DNA of 64,000 nucleotides. It comes from Icerya purchasi. Lineage: Eukaryota; Arthropoda; Insecta; Hemiptera; Monophlebidae. The notes under the pieces were generated by a model. The model did not search any database, was not told the origin of the DNA, and worked only from the letters and a program-made list of their open reading frames with translations. The translations under genes were made by a program, and so were the position numbers. The stretch spans positions 517,038,815-517,102,814 of the forward strand of contig CM077115.1 of NCBI GenBank assembly GCA_039619475.1, in the 5' to 3' direction. Shown piece by piece: positions 1 through 12,985 of this stretch (positions are counted from its first letter, which is position 1; every line of letters begins with the position of its first letter).

Positions 1-900
1 TAGATCTTCTCCACTATCAGCAGTTCTCGCTGAGTTAAAATATCGAATCCTGTTTTCCTTCTCATATGACTATTTTTACGTTCGACCTAATGGAGTTGGA
101 GCTTCTTTCATCTTTCCGAGCAAAAATTCCTCCAAATCTTTTTGTACTATATCTTTACAACCGTGATTATGGCCATTCCACGTTCCATAATTTATATTTC
201 CTCCCATCGATCTTCTTCTAAATATTTTTAATTATCTCTGACTCCATGCGCGCTCTTAAAGCTATTTCCTCACATTCTCACTCCTCTGATTTTTTTTTAT
301 CCTCCGTATTCGCTCTTTTATTAACTCTCTTTTCTCACTTCATGCTATCCGCATTGAGATGTTCTCTGGCTCTCCAGTCATATGGGGATAGAGGGTAATC
401 CTTCGCTCCGATTTTTGTATATGCCCCCGCTTTTATTTCACTAAAATTCCCCTGCTTCTAATATACTTCCATTGTGTAAATAGTTTCATGTTAAATTTTA
501 GCGTCGAATTTTTACGTTTCCTCCTTTTTCAATCAACCTTCCACTTAAATTTTTTCATCCAACCTAATTTTCCTACCCGTTTCTGGTTTTACGATTTTCC
601 TTCGCTTCGCCGCTCCGTTATTGTCCCTATTTTTACGTTTGAATCATATTCTTCTTCCTTACTCACGTTATCGTTTTCATCTCGCTCTATTCCCCCTTAA
701 TTATCCTCTTCATCCTGACCAGGAAGCCGTCTGTGATCTTGACCATATCTTCTTCTTGAATGTCCATCCTTCGTTAATGTAATCTAATTCTTTGTACTGC
801 AATGTGTTATTATTAAACAGGGAATCCTTATCTCGTATATCTCTTATCGTTTCCCTATCCTCAGTTCTTTTATTCTATCAATATTTGACACCCTGATTCT
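1..900 (+). mobile_element. Degenerate 3' part of an RNase-H-bearing LINE
   Basis: The plus strand is strongly pyrimidine-rich, like the better preserved LINE tail near 19-20 kb. Around 730-765 one frame reads C-D-L-D-H-I-F-F, matching the C-terminal pattern (C-D-x-D-H-I-x-F) seen at about 19.82 kb, which normally lies after the RNase H domain of I/LOA-like LINEs. The rest is broken by stops in every frame and no RNase H core is recoverable. The left end is cut by the window and the right boundary is a guess, based on loss of pyrimidine bias near 900. Family assignment is inference from one motif plus composition. Confidence 0.35.
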
Positions 901-1679
901 ACATCTGATACTCTTTTCTCTCGTGTCGTTTCTGGGCAAAGATCCGTTGCTGGCGTGCCTAAAGGGGGAATTTTCGAGACCTACCTTATGATTATTTTAC
1001 TCTCAAAAATAAACAGAAATACTAGAGCTCCATAGAATGTTCTTCGTTACGTAGTAAAAAACGTAAATTAAGCGGGAGTACTTTTCATTTGAGTAGTGCG
1101 GTAACTTCCTTTTGCGCATGCGTTTAGTTACCACAGCTATCGTCAAATTATTTTCTCCGGTCATTTTATACATTGTTTCATGACACGGGTATATATACCG
1201 CCTATTGGATTTATAGTAACCGTAATGGAGTACGTTAAACGTGGATAGGGTAAATCGGATTCAGACTTAAATACTACTCTTGATAATGTAATCGATAAAA
1301 CTGGTTTAAAAATCTCACCGCGAATAATAGGTTAACAATTGATTCGGCCAATTTCGTTAATAGCAGCGCGGCTTTAAAACTATCTGTAAGTCCGAACAAA
1401 TTAGTTAAATAATATCATCTTAACAATAGCAAGAAACATATTATTATATACATATATAGAGATTTATTCGTAATGACACGGATACATATATATATATATA
1501 TTAATAAAGTTTTTGTTTTGTGTGAATTACCATCAATTAGACCGAACATTGATAAGACTTTATTAACGAAAAAATGTGGTCGAGATAAAAAAAAGTTGGT
1601 CGTACCCGAGTTATATTCCTCTCCGCTTTCTCCCGTCCCTGTATCGGTTATAACACTTAAATTATTCGGTTCCTGAATG
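901..1679. other. AT-rich non-coding stretch
   Basis: No ORF with recognisable protein character. A short (TA)n lies near 1487-1500. Nothing else stands out. Confidence 0.5.
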
Positions 1680-2205
1680 GGTGTTATAAAAAGTGTGGAT
1701 AATACACGAAAGGTGATCTAGTTAATGTAGAGTTCCCTTTATAGTGTATCGTATTAAGAGAATATACACAAGTATTTTAAAACCTATTTGCACGTACGGA
1801 ATATTTGAGATTACGCTAAACCTACAAATCTGTGGATGATACAGGCTAAGCAGAATAATAAAATGCTTAGGCTCGTGACCAAAAGGTATCGTGTAACATT
1901 AACTTGGCATCGGGATTTATAGAGTATGTGACGGATGGTATTAAAGAGCTCACGTACAAATGAACGCAGGGGAAAACTGGAAAATCATCCGAACAAACTT
2001 GATGCTAGACTGCTAGATACTATTAGCGATATGTAAGGTGGTTGAAGAAATTACCTTGTCTAAGATTAGGACTATCTCGGCTAGGTGTACACAGCACCAT
2101 CGGGTACTTCGCCTTTCATGTTCGATACTATCCCTCTCTTTCAAATAATTTGCTAAATGACCTGGATGGTCAGTTTGTTGATACTATAAATAAGGGAAAA
2201 AAGCG
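1680..2205 (+). mobile_element. Old 3' fragment of a Jockey-like LINE (second copy of the 52.5 kb element)
   Basis: From about 1745 to 2200 the DNA aligns by eye with 53,130-53,575, the end of the RT ORF and the 3' UTR of the Jockey-like element. Shared blocks include GCTAAACCTACAAATCTG (1815 and 53,203), the stretch encoding L-R-L-V-T-K, and the 3' UTR block around GGCCTAGATGGCCAGTTTGT (here with two changes). This copy has many substitutions, small indels and stops and no poly(A) tail, so it is much older than the 52.5 kb copy. Similarity may begin as far left as 1680 (GTGTTATAAAAAGTGT). It has no coding capacity left. Confidence 0.75.
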
Positions 2206-2820
2206 AATCACGATAAATGACTAAATAATGAAAAATGATACCCCGTCACAAACTCCTGTACACCACTTAAAGGGTTCTATTGTACGTGTTTGTGTGTGTG
2301 CGTGTGTGTGAGTGAGCGGAAACAGATACATACGTACAATATTAGAGTGTACGGGGGAAGAAACGGGAGTTGATCGTCGTCGAAGTTCATCTGTCGAGTG
2401 CAGCCGCGGTTTACCAGTGTTTTTAACGGATTGTTGTAAAAGTTCGATTGTTAAGCTAGTAGCCGATGATACACGCAATTTAGTTGCGCGCTGTTTTCGA
2501 CCGTTTGTTAATAATTTTGTTTAATGTGATTGTCAGTATTTTGATCGGTCCATCCTGTTTGAATTACCATAAATCAGAAATATACGCGATAATTCGTTTT
2601 CCTTTGACGAGTGTTCGAACACAGGTAATTGCGCTGTGAGACCTCCCGGTCGGGTAGAGGTGCTACCGCAGTAAAATCGGTCCACGGTTGCGATTATTCG
2701 GGTCTTGAACCTTTGCTCTATCTCGTCGTCAGATTTTTCAGAGCTGTTCATAGTGTGGCATTATGAGTGTCGCCGGCACCCCGTGATTTTTCGTGGTTAT
2801 TACATATCTCTTTTCGCGAA
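2206..2820. other. Moderately CpG-rich non-coding segment, possible 5' UTR or promoter
   Basis: This stretch has more CpG and fewer homopolymers than its surroundings, and starts with a GT microsatellite at about 2286-2312. A donor-like CAG/GTAATT occurs near 2624. No ATG opens a long frame. It resembles an insect promoter or non-coding first exon, but only composition supports this. Confidence 0.2.
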
Positions 2821-3059
2821 TTTTCGTAAACTTTTTTTTTTTAAACCAACAAGGAGGAGTCAACAAGCGGGGGGATCACTGGCACAAAAAAAGGGAACTC
2901 TGAATTAAACCGATTTCATTGGCAGCCCGAAAAACATTGAGAAATTCATTTCAATAGAAAGGTTCTCGAAAATAGTGAAGTATCTTGTTGGGAGGGAGGC
3001 AGACGTTGTTTTTTCTGCCGAAATTTGCGTTTTGATTGATTAGACGGACGCGTGTCAAT

Positions 3060-4645
3060 ATTTTCATCGCCTTCTTCTTCTTTTTCATACGGAAGGTTGG
3101 CGATCCACATGGCTATTGTAATTTTGGATACAAAACAGCTCGACTGATGATGCGTTGAACCGGCGGCGGAGGTCTTTTAGCCAAGAGTTCCGTCTACGTC
3201 CTATTGAACGTTTTCCGACGATTTTTCCTTGTAAAATTAAACTTAGAACCTCATACTTTGGCCCGCGTAGAATATGCCCGAGATATTTCAACTTTCTTTC
3301 CTTAATTGTGTCAAGTCCTTCCGGTTCCTTTTTCGGTCTGCTGAGTACCTCTTTGTTCGTGATCTTCTCGGTCCAGGAGATTCGGAGAATGCGTCGGTAC
3401 GTATACAGCTCAAAAGCCTGTGTATGTTATCCTCCAGGGCAGCGTCTAGAGTCCAGCTCTCTCGCAACTGTAATATAAAATCGAGAAAACGTAACATCGG
3501 AGTAGCCGGAGTCTAAGCTCGAGATTAAGTACGCGTTTCGTGAATAAATTCTTCATTTTTACAAACGTTGACCTAGCCTGTTCAATTCTCGAACGAATCT
3601 CTCTTCTTACGGCGTATGTGTCATCCAAGGCAGTATATTTTAATGAGTTGACGACTTGTTCTAACTCTATTCCGTTAATATTTATTCCGCACCTTATCGG
3701 TTTTTTGACGAAGATACTTTTATATCGGCGATATTCACTGGGAGTCCGAAAAGCTTGCTGTGTTGAACGACTCTGTCCATCATTTCTTGAAGATCGTCTC
3801 GCGCTATCACAAGACTGTCGTCCGCATAACGAATGTTATTAATAGAGATGCCGTTCACTTTGATTCCTTTATCAAGCTCGCCCACGGCCTCCTTGAATAT
3901 TGTCTCGGCGTATATGTTAAAAAGCAGAGCAGACAGCACGCATCCCTGTCGAACTCCTTTTTTTTTGTGGCCATTTCTTCAGATGTAGATGAATCGATTT
4001 TTATTTCCGCTCTTTGATTCCAGTATAGTTGAGCAATAATACGAGAATATCTCTTGTCTGTCTATCCCAAGCGTTGTCAGTGTCTCCATCAGTCTATCGT
4101 GGCGGACGCAGTCGAAAGCTTTTTGATAATCAATAAAGCAAGCATAAACGTCGAAATTCATATCACGGCAGCGCTGCACAAGAGTACGAATTGCAAACAA
4201 AGCGTCGCGCGTGCTTAGACCGCTGCGAAAACCAAACTGTGAATTTCCTATCTGCTCTTCACATCTCTTATAAATTATTGTATGTGTGATTCTGTGGAAG
4301 AATTTTAGCGCGTGCGACATAAGACTGATCATTCGGTAATCATCACAGCTGGTAGAATTTGGCTTTTTAGGTATTGCGATAAATGTTGACTCGAGCCAGT
4401 CAACTGGAATCTTACCTGTGAGCGGTATTATATTATCGAACATTTGAGTCAGCGTTTTGAGACCACTGCCCTCTAGGTCGGCGATAAGCTTGACGGTTTC
4501 AGCGTGTATTTTGTCTGAACCAACTGCTTTTCGATTTTTCTGACATTTAATAGCGTAAATCAGCTCCTCTTTGGTTATTGGTGGTGCCTCCTGGTTTTGA
4601 TCGAGTTGGTTCTCGGGTATTGAAGGGCTTCTAACATCCTAAGAC
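3060..4645 (-). mobile_element. 5'-truncated, frameshifted RTE-like LINE (reverse transcriptase)
   Basis: Read on the minus strand, successive frames give a nearly complete RT domain. They show the fingers with K-A-x-G-S-D-K (about 4540), I-P-K-K-x-x-S and D-D-Y-R-x-I-S (about 4370), QFGFR (about 4235) and F-I-D-Y-x-K-A-F-D (about 4115), R-Q-G-C-V-L-S (about 3950), the catalytic Y-A-D-D (3817-3828), a thumb with T-N-K-E-V-L, and the tail K-Y-L-G-H-I-L-R-G followed by G-K-R-x-x-G-R-R (3180-3290). At least three frameshifts separate these pieces, one at the homopolymer at 3958-3966. The endonuclease is missing and homology stops near 4645, so the copy is 5'-truncated. The motif set matches the 'endonuclease-reverse transcriptase' family common in insects. 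RTE versus another clade is inferred. Confidence 0.85.
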
Positions 4646-4880
4646 ATGGTTAATATTTGTAACGACGAACTGCACTTTCTCTATACGTGCCAGATGCGGA
4701 TTCATGGCGAAAATCGATGTCCCCCCATGTGAGACATGTGTTTTCTGCAAAGAATCCGATGGTGGGCCTACGAATATTTTTCTTGTCCGGACAAAAAAAG
4801 CCGAGCAAATATCAACAAGTTAATGGCCACGTGTAATTTAAATTTTCGAAAAGCTCTTCGTCAGAAATACTATCTAAAAG
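4646..4880 (+). other. Possible LINE C-terminal zinc-knuckle trace
   Basis: In shifted plus-strand frames, cysteine-rich words (C-E-T-C-V-F-C-K, then a C-P-D-K-K) resemble the C-x-x-C ... H-x-F-x-C-P tail of non-LTR retrotransposons. The block is short and broken and could be chance. Confidence 0.15.
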
Positions 4881-5457
4881 CTGAGCGCAATAACTTTATT
4901 ATAATCAACTGTTAGTGATCTAGACACACTATCAACTCATTACGATGAGAAATTCCCCGCATTAACGAAAAATGATAGATACGAAGATAATTAGCATCCC
5001 TGTGTATAAATTTAATAGAAATCAGCTGCTTGAGTTCCTTTTAAAAGAAACAAAAAAAAATCCCTTCCGATTTTCAAATGAGAAAGGAAAAATGTAGCGA
5101 GCGAAGATGAACTTTACGAAACAAGCATTCCGATACTTCCGATAAATGATAGTACTTCAGGCGCAACAAAAGTGTCGTCTGCGAATATTAAATTTAACAC
5201 GGACGACACGTATATGCAAGTGTCTTTTTTTCTGAAAAATTCGCTCAGAGTGTTAACCTACCTCGCAGGGTTCCAAACCCCTCTTCAAGTGGAATAGAGT
5301 TAGTACTAGTAAGCGGAGCAATTGCCTAAATTTAATAATAAAAATAAAAATGTTAAAAGGAATAGGAGTGATGTAAATGTGTTAGATAATCTCACACTTT
5401 TTCATGTTTATTTTTATAATTTAATTTATTTAATCGGTTAATTTGGTTTCCTTGACT

Positions 5458-5489
<32 letters not shown>

Positions 5490-5743
5490 GAATATATTCT
5501 GACGACTCCTTAGGTAGTGACTAAACAGACATTTTTTAATTCAAAATTACGCTCGATGATACGGATGCGAGTACACCACTTGTGAGGGGGGAGCACTGAA
5601 GTGAATCATTTCAGGAAACGTTAAAGATTGTGAAATTGGCCTAAGATTCTTGACGGAGCAAGACGTAATTAATTTAGAGACACGAGTCCGTTAGAAAATT
5701 ATAGAGGGTTTTTCAATTGTTTAACTTCAGTTTCAGATCAGGC
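4881..5743. other. AT-rich non-coding stretch with a 30-T run and tRNA-like fragment
   Basis: A run of 30 T spans 5459-5488. Near 5244-5284 the words GCTCAGAGTGTTAA and GGGTTCCAAACCC resemble RNA polymerase III A and B boxes, but their spacing is too short for an intact tRNA promoter. No protein is recognised. Confidence 0.35.
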
Positions 5744-5827
5744 TTTCCCGATTCAATTTCCCGATTCGATTTCCCGATTCAATTTCCCGATTCGATTTCC
5801 CGATTCGATTTCCTGATTCGCTTTCCC
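5744..5827 (+). repeat. 13-bp tandem minisatellite, six units
   Basis: The unit TTTCCCGATTCRA repeats six times head to tail with one or two changes per unit. Units alternate between CAA and CGA endings, and a partial seventh unit (TTTCCC) follows. It lies in non-coding DNA. Confidence 0.95.
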
Positions 5828-7886
5828 TCTTCTACTAAATGATCTCCGGCTCACCGTGGTGGAATGCCGAGTGTCAGAATGAAACAACGAACGGGGATGT
5901 GCATTAAGGCGCTCTTCCGATTAAACGGTGCTTATCTAAACAGCGAGATAGGCCGACACTCGTAGACTACTCAAAGGAATGACCCCATCTTGGAAGGAGT
6001 TTTGTCTACGATTCAATCGTAATAATATAAGAGTTTGGCATTTAGCTGGGCCTTTTAAAAATAATAATAACAACGCATCCTCTGTTTAGCATCGATCTCT
6101 CCTACTTATGTATCTTCTTCGTGCAACAGGAACGGGCAGATAGGCTATAAAAAAAAAAAAAAAAAAAGAGGATTTTTGTCTATCACACGCAAGGAGACGT
6201 TAAATAATTTAGGCGATACTAGAAAAATTTTAGCTAAGATTTTTAACGAAAGCTGTTGTTCAATAACTTTGGACTGTGGTCGGAATTCTTAAAAATACTC
6301 ATAGCGTAATAAAGAGTAAATGAAACAAACGTTAACGAAAAATATCGTTACGATACGAGATATATTATAAGTATCCTATCGGCACAATTTTGCGTAGATA
6401 CCGGATGTAAAAGGTGTATTTGTTTATTTACACCCTTTTTTGATTATTATTATTATTATTATTATCATTATTGTTATTATTTCTAAATTCATTAACAAAA
6501 AAAAGCAAAAAAAAAAGAGTCGCTCTATAACTCTGTAATTTTGATTTGTCGTGCTGTTACTGCAGATGTGGGGGACATCTTTAAATGGGGTCTGATTTTA
6601 CATCGACCCCCATTATGCAGCGACAAATATAATTCTTCGACCGGCCGAAGAGTGCATTCTGCTAGTCGAATGCACAAAAGTAAGAAGACGGTTCTTCACA
6701 TGTTCAATGAAAAAAAAAAGTAACATGCAGTTTGGAGCAGGAGGTTGTAAAAGAGCGCGCGCTAAGGAGTCAATGAACGCGTTTGCCGCCTATATTTATA
6801 GATACAGCAGCATCCCTATACTGGCGCGCCTGTTTGTTTATTATAAACCAGTAACAATCTCTATTCGTTACGATGCGACTAGTACCGCATATCCGTTACG
6901 CCAGTACTATAAATGTGGCCATGTGCTCCGTCTCTCCTACTCGCACTCGCGTCGATAATATAAATATATTGGTTAATAGCACAAGGACGTCTGTTTTCGA
7001 AAAATCCAGCAGCCGTACTTACTGCGATACACATTTTAAATTACCAAAATAAAAATTAAATAGCCTCGCAACATCTGTTCTGTCGACTTTTTATTATTTT
7101 TTCCCGCGAAATAATTTTCGATTTTACTTAATTTTTAATTTTGATCGATTTATCTTGCGCCGATTAACATTTAGCGATGTTTTAATTATACTATGGGTAT
7201 TATATATCAGCACTTGATATCTACCGCGCTAGTCTGTAAAAGGGAAACATCGATTATACATGAAAATCGTAGATTAAAAAAATTCGTTATTATTGTTAAG
7301 ATAATCATTTTTTTTTTTCAGATATTAATAATGAAATTTTATACGTTATTTTCTATATATATATATATCTACAACTTTGAAATAAATGACATTGAATTTT
7401 TTTTTTTTTTTAAATTTTGGTCCTAATAAATAATGCCTAATCATGTGATGTGTGAGATATGGGGCAGAATTTTACGTATTCGAAAATGTATATTAACCCT
7501 CCTCTCCATTATACTCTGTGAAAGAAGTATTATTCCTAAAAACCCAGTCTAATATACGGCGTTTGAACAGATCTTTTCTGCCCACCAAACAAGTGTGTGT
7601 CTATTTCTAATCAACCGTTCAAAGTCCTTTTTAAGACACGAGATTAGAGCGATAGGCCTCTGTAAGAAACTGTACTATCCGGAAGCCTCCCCTCTCAAGA
7701 GGTTTTAACATCCGGTAAAATCATGAATTCCGTTTGAAGATTGTATAATAGTTTATAAAAGCGGAGACAGGTAATAAAAACTTATATAAAGACCAATAAT
7801 ATCAGTTTTAGCAAAATTATTTTAAAATTTACGTAGGTAAACATACGATTTAAAAAATTATCTAGTAGTTTTATTAAAAATCAATT

Positions 7887-7917
<31 letters not shown>

Positions 7918-9685
7918 AAAAGGAAAATCAACCGTAGCATTTCTTTAGAACGCTTGTGTATTAGATTTTTAATAAAGTTCTTTTTAGCGTCGGGTAAACA
8001 ATTTTTGAAAGTTTTTATTTTCTTTTCCTTTTTTTTTTGCATCTTTCAAAAGCCTTTTATTTAGCAGATCGAAAAATACTAATAAGCAAAATGGAATAAT
8101 AGAAAAATATTTAAATAGTTTAGCATAGTTACGATAGTAAATATTGGGAATGAATATAGAAAGCGAATGTCAATTTGGATTCCCGTGATATGTTTAATTT
8201 AAGATTTCGAATGCTGATAAGAGACTGACTATAATAGTATTTCGAATCAAATATAAATAATTTATTATAATATCTAGGCGTTCTAATTGGAAAAAAATAT
8301 TCTATTACATATTTAGGATTACGATCAGTTAATGGCTACGAATAAACGATGTAATTAGGTTGGGTAAACAGTTACGAGATTCGGAAATTATTTAAACAAA
8401 AAAAAATCGATTATCTTTCATCAAGAGGCTCTTGCCGTATCCATTTTTATTCGTAAATTCTCATTATGTAGAAATATAGATGGGTAGAGCGCGGTCATGG
8501 CAATTTTTATATGCAATAAGCAAGATTGTGCACACTGTGTTGAGACTGATAGTGCAAATGTTTGACTTTTAATACAAGTACAGTCCAAATACTTGTCCCT
8601 CCGTGCATTATAATACTTGACGACACACTATTTATACCCTTAATCATTTTACCGGTCGTCGCTCGCCGCTGGTAAACTCAGAACTACCATCTTACTTAAT
8701 GGCCTGATCTCATTTTAGGAACTCGACTACTGTGTCTACTATTGCGACATCTCGAAGTTGGTAAAAATAATAATAAAAAAAAGCGCAAAGCGTCGAAATA
8801 CGAGTATTGGCGCTGGAATTTACGCCTATGTAAATTATTTCAGTTGTTGCTTGAAAAAATGTAGAACGAGTGCGTGTAAATTTTTAAGCGAATTTAACAC
8901 GCCGTCAGCCTAAAAAACTCTAATTGAAGCCGACAATTAATATTACCACTAATCAGGATTCGAAAGGATTTTTTTTTTCTTCTTTTTTGGGGGGTTTCCC
9001 CGAACAAATGTTTGTAACATAATTTAACAGAGGCAGACATTATTTTTTTTAGTCATTTAATAAAAATGTTATAAAACAAAATATAATTTACGTAATTATA
9101 GACATTAATACGTATTGCAGTGTGTAAAGATGGAGTGACGGTAATTCGCCAATATACTCCCAGCCGATCTTTCCATGATTGCAAACTTTTAAGAAATTTT
9201 ATTCACAGATTCCAGCAACGCTCTTGGTCCTGCACTTTATTTACATCCGTAAAGAAAACTGTCCTTTTCTTTTGACATCCTGCTCTTCTCTTTCTCCTCT
9301 CACGATGATGTCAATTGGTCTTATGTTGCAGCATTATATCTCCGCTTTACACCTTCTAATATCCCCCCTCCCCTTGAAAATAACGAATAATCCTGGTGCT
9401 GGTTAAATGTGTAAGAAATTCTCTTCGTTCAAATTGATAGACCGAGTTTTCTTTTCATTTCTGAACAGGATGTTACTCTATATCAATTATCAGTGCGTAC
9501 AGAAATACCGCGCGCAGAATTTCACAATAACGGGATATATTCAAAAGTACCTTTTTATTTTCTCCTACTTATGATTATTTTATTGCCGAATCAATGAAAA
9601 CTGACTGATTTACTATAGGCATTTTTTCACACATCTATCTATTCGAATCGTTTCACCCCATGTAGGGGTATCGTGACCACGATCT
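5828..9685. other. Long AT-rich non-coding interval
   Basis: No ORF of recognisable protein character. Visible simple sequence includes A-runs at about 6149-6167 and 7890-7911, an (ATT)n near 6446-6479, and (TA)n near 7358. The 6540-6960 part is less AT-biased, with two short frames and no recognisable domain. Nothing else is supportable. Confidence 0.5.
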
Positions 9686-9686
9686 G

Positions 9687-10120
9687 TCACCCGAGTGTGA
9701 TCAGACTGCGCCAACAATTCCGATCGATTGCGATGTGTACACAATCCTGAAAGGTACGACCAGCAGCTATGCACACCGCGTCCGTCCATCTAGTCGGCGC
9801 ACGACCTCGACTCCTTTTCCCGTTGACCTTTCCTTGCACGAGCAACGTTTCCAAATTGTTCGCTCTGATCACATGACCAAAATACTGCACTATCCTTTAG
9901 AGCACCACAGATGGTAGCCTCTTCGGGTTACCAATCTCAGTGTATTCCGTATTCCGTTCGTTCGAGAATTTTTTTTCCTAGCGAACCATTTTTTACGGTA
10001 GCACGGCGTGACTTCGTTAAATATAGTACTTCGATATTCGTTGACGAAAATAAAAGAAACATAGTTGTGCGAAGAACCTGCGCTAGGAGCCTTTAAATTT
10101 CTATCTCCCTCTCCCAATGG
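9687..10120 (-). mobile_element. 3' end of a second RTE-like LINE family
   Basis: The minus frame 9890-9687 reads Q-Y-F-G-H-V-I-R, then G-K-V-N-G-K-R-S-R-G-R-A-P-T-R-W, and ends A-I-D-R-N-x-W-R. This is the classic last ~60 residues of insect endonuclease-reverse transcriptases (F-G-H-x-x-R ... G-K-R-x-R-G-R-x-P-x-R-W ... W-R). Just upstream on the minus strand, in shifted frames, is a block reading I-G-N-P-K-R-L-P-S that fits the preceding part of the same family. The YADD-containing region is absent. Its motifs differ from the 3-4.6 kb element, so it is a distinct family. Confidence 0.75.
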
Positions 10121-10124
10121 GTTT

Positions 10125-11400
10125 GGCCATTAATCCAAAAAATGGGAAAACGGAGAAAATACGTTATATTCTGAAAACGTTTTAGGATGGAGGATAAAAA
10201 TAATTCACGGGCAGTAAAAACAGAAGCAGAAGGAAATGAGAGAGTGTAAGAAGTACTCTCTTAAGGGGATTGCGAATAGCGAATTTTAAAAAATAAAAAA
10301 GAGTAGAAGGACGATATTAGGAAAGGCCGGACATTCAAATAAAAAGAACATGATATCCACAAGGGAAAAGTAATTAGACGGAGAATGGAAAGGGCAAAAT
10401 GGAGTAGATGAAAACCGTGAAAATGATGCGGACAGAAGATTTTATGGTTAAAGCGAAGGCGACAAATAGCAGAGAGATTGCGGAGCGTTTAAAAAATAAG
10501 TATCAAGAAAACCATGGACGAAGTTGAAGGGATGGCTGAATAGAGAGATTAATAAAAAGAAGGCAGGATTAGAAAATTAGAAAATGAAGAAGAACAGGAT
10601 CTGAGCCGCATAGTTTGGTATGAGTGTCATTTAAGGAAAGAAAAGCAATATTACGAGCAAAAAAGGTGCCTAAAAGTCTGCCACTGGAAATGGAAGAACG
10701 GACACTAATCTCAATGCCGAAATGACACCGGGAATCCACAAAAAATCGATCTCGATCGAGTGAAAAAGAGAAAGATCACGAATGAGCGAACATATGAGAG
10801 AATTATTACGTATAATCGGAAGAGGTAGAAGGAATATTAGATGTGATAACCCGTAAAGCCCTTTTAGAATCCGAGATTACGAGCAGCACTTTATGGGAAA
10901 TTAATTAATGAGGAAGCAAAGAGGACAGCACGTAGAATAGCAATAGATTCGGTATAGAAAATTGAACAAAAGGAAGGGGCTTTAAAAGATTATTCAGAGT
11001 ACAAAAAAGAAATAGGCAAAGTCAACCCCACTTGGCGCTTTGGAACCGTTAGTATAGCTATAGAGGTGTGTGTAGGAAAAAGAGAACCTGAAGCATTGGG
11101 AAATTCTATTCTGGTGACCTGCTGAAGAACGAATCTAGAACAGGACGGTTAAGAAAGTTATTTAATAGGATGAAGATAATTAGAAAATATGTAAGAAAAA
11201 AGGGAAGGGTGACGAAGACAGGCATTTTGAATGCGATCTAATTTGGAAAGGAGAGACCTGGAAGAACTGCCATAAATAAAGTAATCCAGGCAAAAGCGAA
11301 TGAAGGATTTGTTTGTAGTAGGATACAGGGATCGCTAATAACGTTTGAAAACGTCGACTTGCATTCTTAACTCCATTTCGACGTTGATGGGGTAGCATTA
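10125..11400 (-). mobile_element. RT C-terminus plus RNase H remnant of an I/LOA-like LINE
   Basis: The plus strand is purine-rich and the minus strand carries the protein. At 11,280-11,200 one frame gives L-D-Y-F-I-Y-G-S, then L-D-R-I-Q-N-A-C-L-R, typical of the RT thumb. Around 11,040-10,900 shifted frames give Y-T-N-G-S-K-A-P-S-G-V, then F-C-S-I-F-Y-T-E-S-I-A-I-L, matching the first two catalytic blocks (D-G-S, E) of LINE RNase H. Near 10,745 F-L-W-I-P-G matches the block before the catalytic Asp/His. The F-C-S-I-F-Y-x-E-S motif also occurs in the 19.2 kb copy, so both belong to one family. Many frameshifts and stops make it dead. It abuts the RTE-like tail at its 3' side. Confidence 0.7.
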
Positions 11401-11882
11401 TGCGGTATTACCGAAAACATTGCCAAATACGATGTTAGATTAGCTCGCCCTCCTCCTGCAAACCTGGCCAAAGACGATCGAGGGTCATTTATAAAACTGA
11501 CTTTAGGCTTTTGAGGTACAAATGCGGTGCAACAAACTCCTAATTTTTAAAGATTTCTCGTATTATTTAAGAGCGAGTTTAAGGAATCGGTCAGGCCATC
11601 CGATAATTGGCTACCTCGAACCTCTTAAAAACTAAATACAGTTCGACATGAGCGTGGAATTAACGATTATAGAATTTTCGGTTGAATTAGTCTTATAATC
11701 TATTTATTAAATATTCATTTTACTTACATGCTTATGTGTGCATTTATGCATGTATGCCTGTGTGTTTGTGTGTATATAAATATACATAGAACGAGAGATT
11801 TTATACTATGTTCAATTGACGCGCGAAATATGGTCTAGCTAAATCGGTGCCAAGAAAAAAAAAGTATATATATATATATACA

Positions 11883-11927
<45 letters not shown>

Positions 11928-12829
11928 GTAAATAGAACTTTCAAGCTCTTTATTTTTAAAATCTTAAATACTCCTGTACATATAGAAGATCTTATCTCAT
12001 TCTCTAATATGCTTTTTACCCGTTTTCTTAATTACTTTCACTGAATTTGCGTAATTTTTCGATTCGTAAATTTTTTTTTTTTTTTTTTTTTCGTTTGTTT
12101 TCAGTTTATGTAACCTCTATCCTCATCGGTACCTATTAATACGTTTTCCTAAATAAACACCGCTGCTTTTGAAAAATGTTCCTCATTTTGTTGCCGTTGT
12201 ATTTACGTCTGATGATAAGATCACTTTTCAAAACCGAGTATTTATTAAATATTTTAATGTCTATTAGCATAAATTTATCAAATTTTTGATCGAAACGACC
12301 GGATGTCGAGCTATCAATACTGTAATAATCAAGAGAGTGCATACCTATTTTTGATACGTATTTCTCGTTTTGCTTTAGCTTAAAATTCTTCAGAGCCTAG
12401 ATAAGGATTTTGCTGCTTCATATCCTGTTAATGGAAAATCGTGCTGTAGCGTACATCGCATAGATTATAGTATATATATATATATATTAAAAATAAAAAA
12501 TAAAATATTAAAAAGAAATAACGCGGAGTTTTAAGGGTGTGTACGTTTGTTTGGTCGCCGGGCAGCAGCAGTTAAAACTGGTCAAAGATAGTTAATTTAA
12601 AGCCCGATTAACGAGGTTCAGAGGTTACAATTGGTACGAGCAAGCACTCGCCAGAAATTGACTAGCTCGTAGTTTAACGGAGAACTAGGAAAAATCGGTG
12701 GTCGTAAAATTTTATGCAAAGAGTATGCGCGTGATCGTAATATTGCGGTCGAAATATTCTTCAACTGAAAGGTACACATTCTTTCTGTTGCCAATGAACC
12801 GGAAGCTGCATAATATTCATTTCACAGCT
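11401..12829. other. AT-rich non-coding stretch with (TA)n microsatellite
   Basis: A long interrupted (TA)n/(TATG)n block lies at about 11,864-11,930, T-runs at about 12,070-12,091, and another (TA)n at about 12,470-12,486. No gene is seen. Confidence 0.5.
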
Positions 12830-12985
12830 AAGCAGTTCCTGGGTCACTGCGATAATCAGGACCGCGTATCTGAGAGTGGTTTTCCGGGTTCAAACCCCCT
12901 CCGAAATATGTCTGCGAAATAATAACTGCTAGAATTAAATGAACTGAAATTCAGAATAAATTCAGAATAAATTCAGATTTCTTTT
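12830..12985 (+). repeat. tRNA-derived SINE-like element
   Basis: GGTTCAAACCC (12,887-12,897) matches the pol III B box GGTTCRANNCC well. A degraded A box lies at a tRNA-like distance upstream (around 12,842-12,853), with GATAA and GACCGCGTATCTGA words resembling a D loop and anticodon arm. The 3' side ends in short direct repeats of ATTCAGAATAA (about 12,950-12,980), as at many SINE tails. It does not fold as an intact tRNA by inspection. Confidence 0.35.

Noticed and set aside
5244..5284. Possible tRNA gene
   Set aside because: A and B box-like words are too close and no cloverleaf can be drawn.
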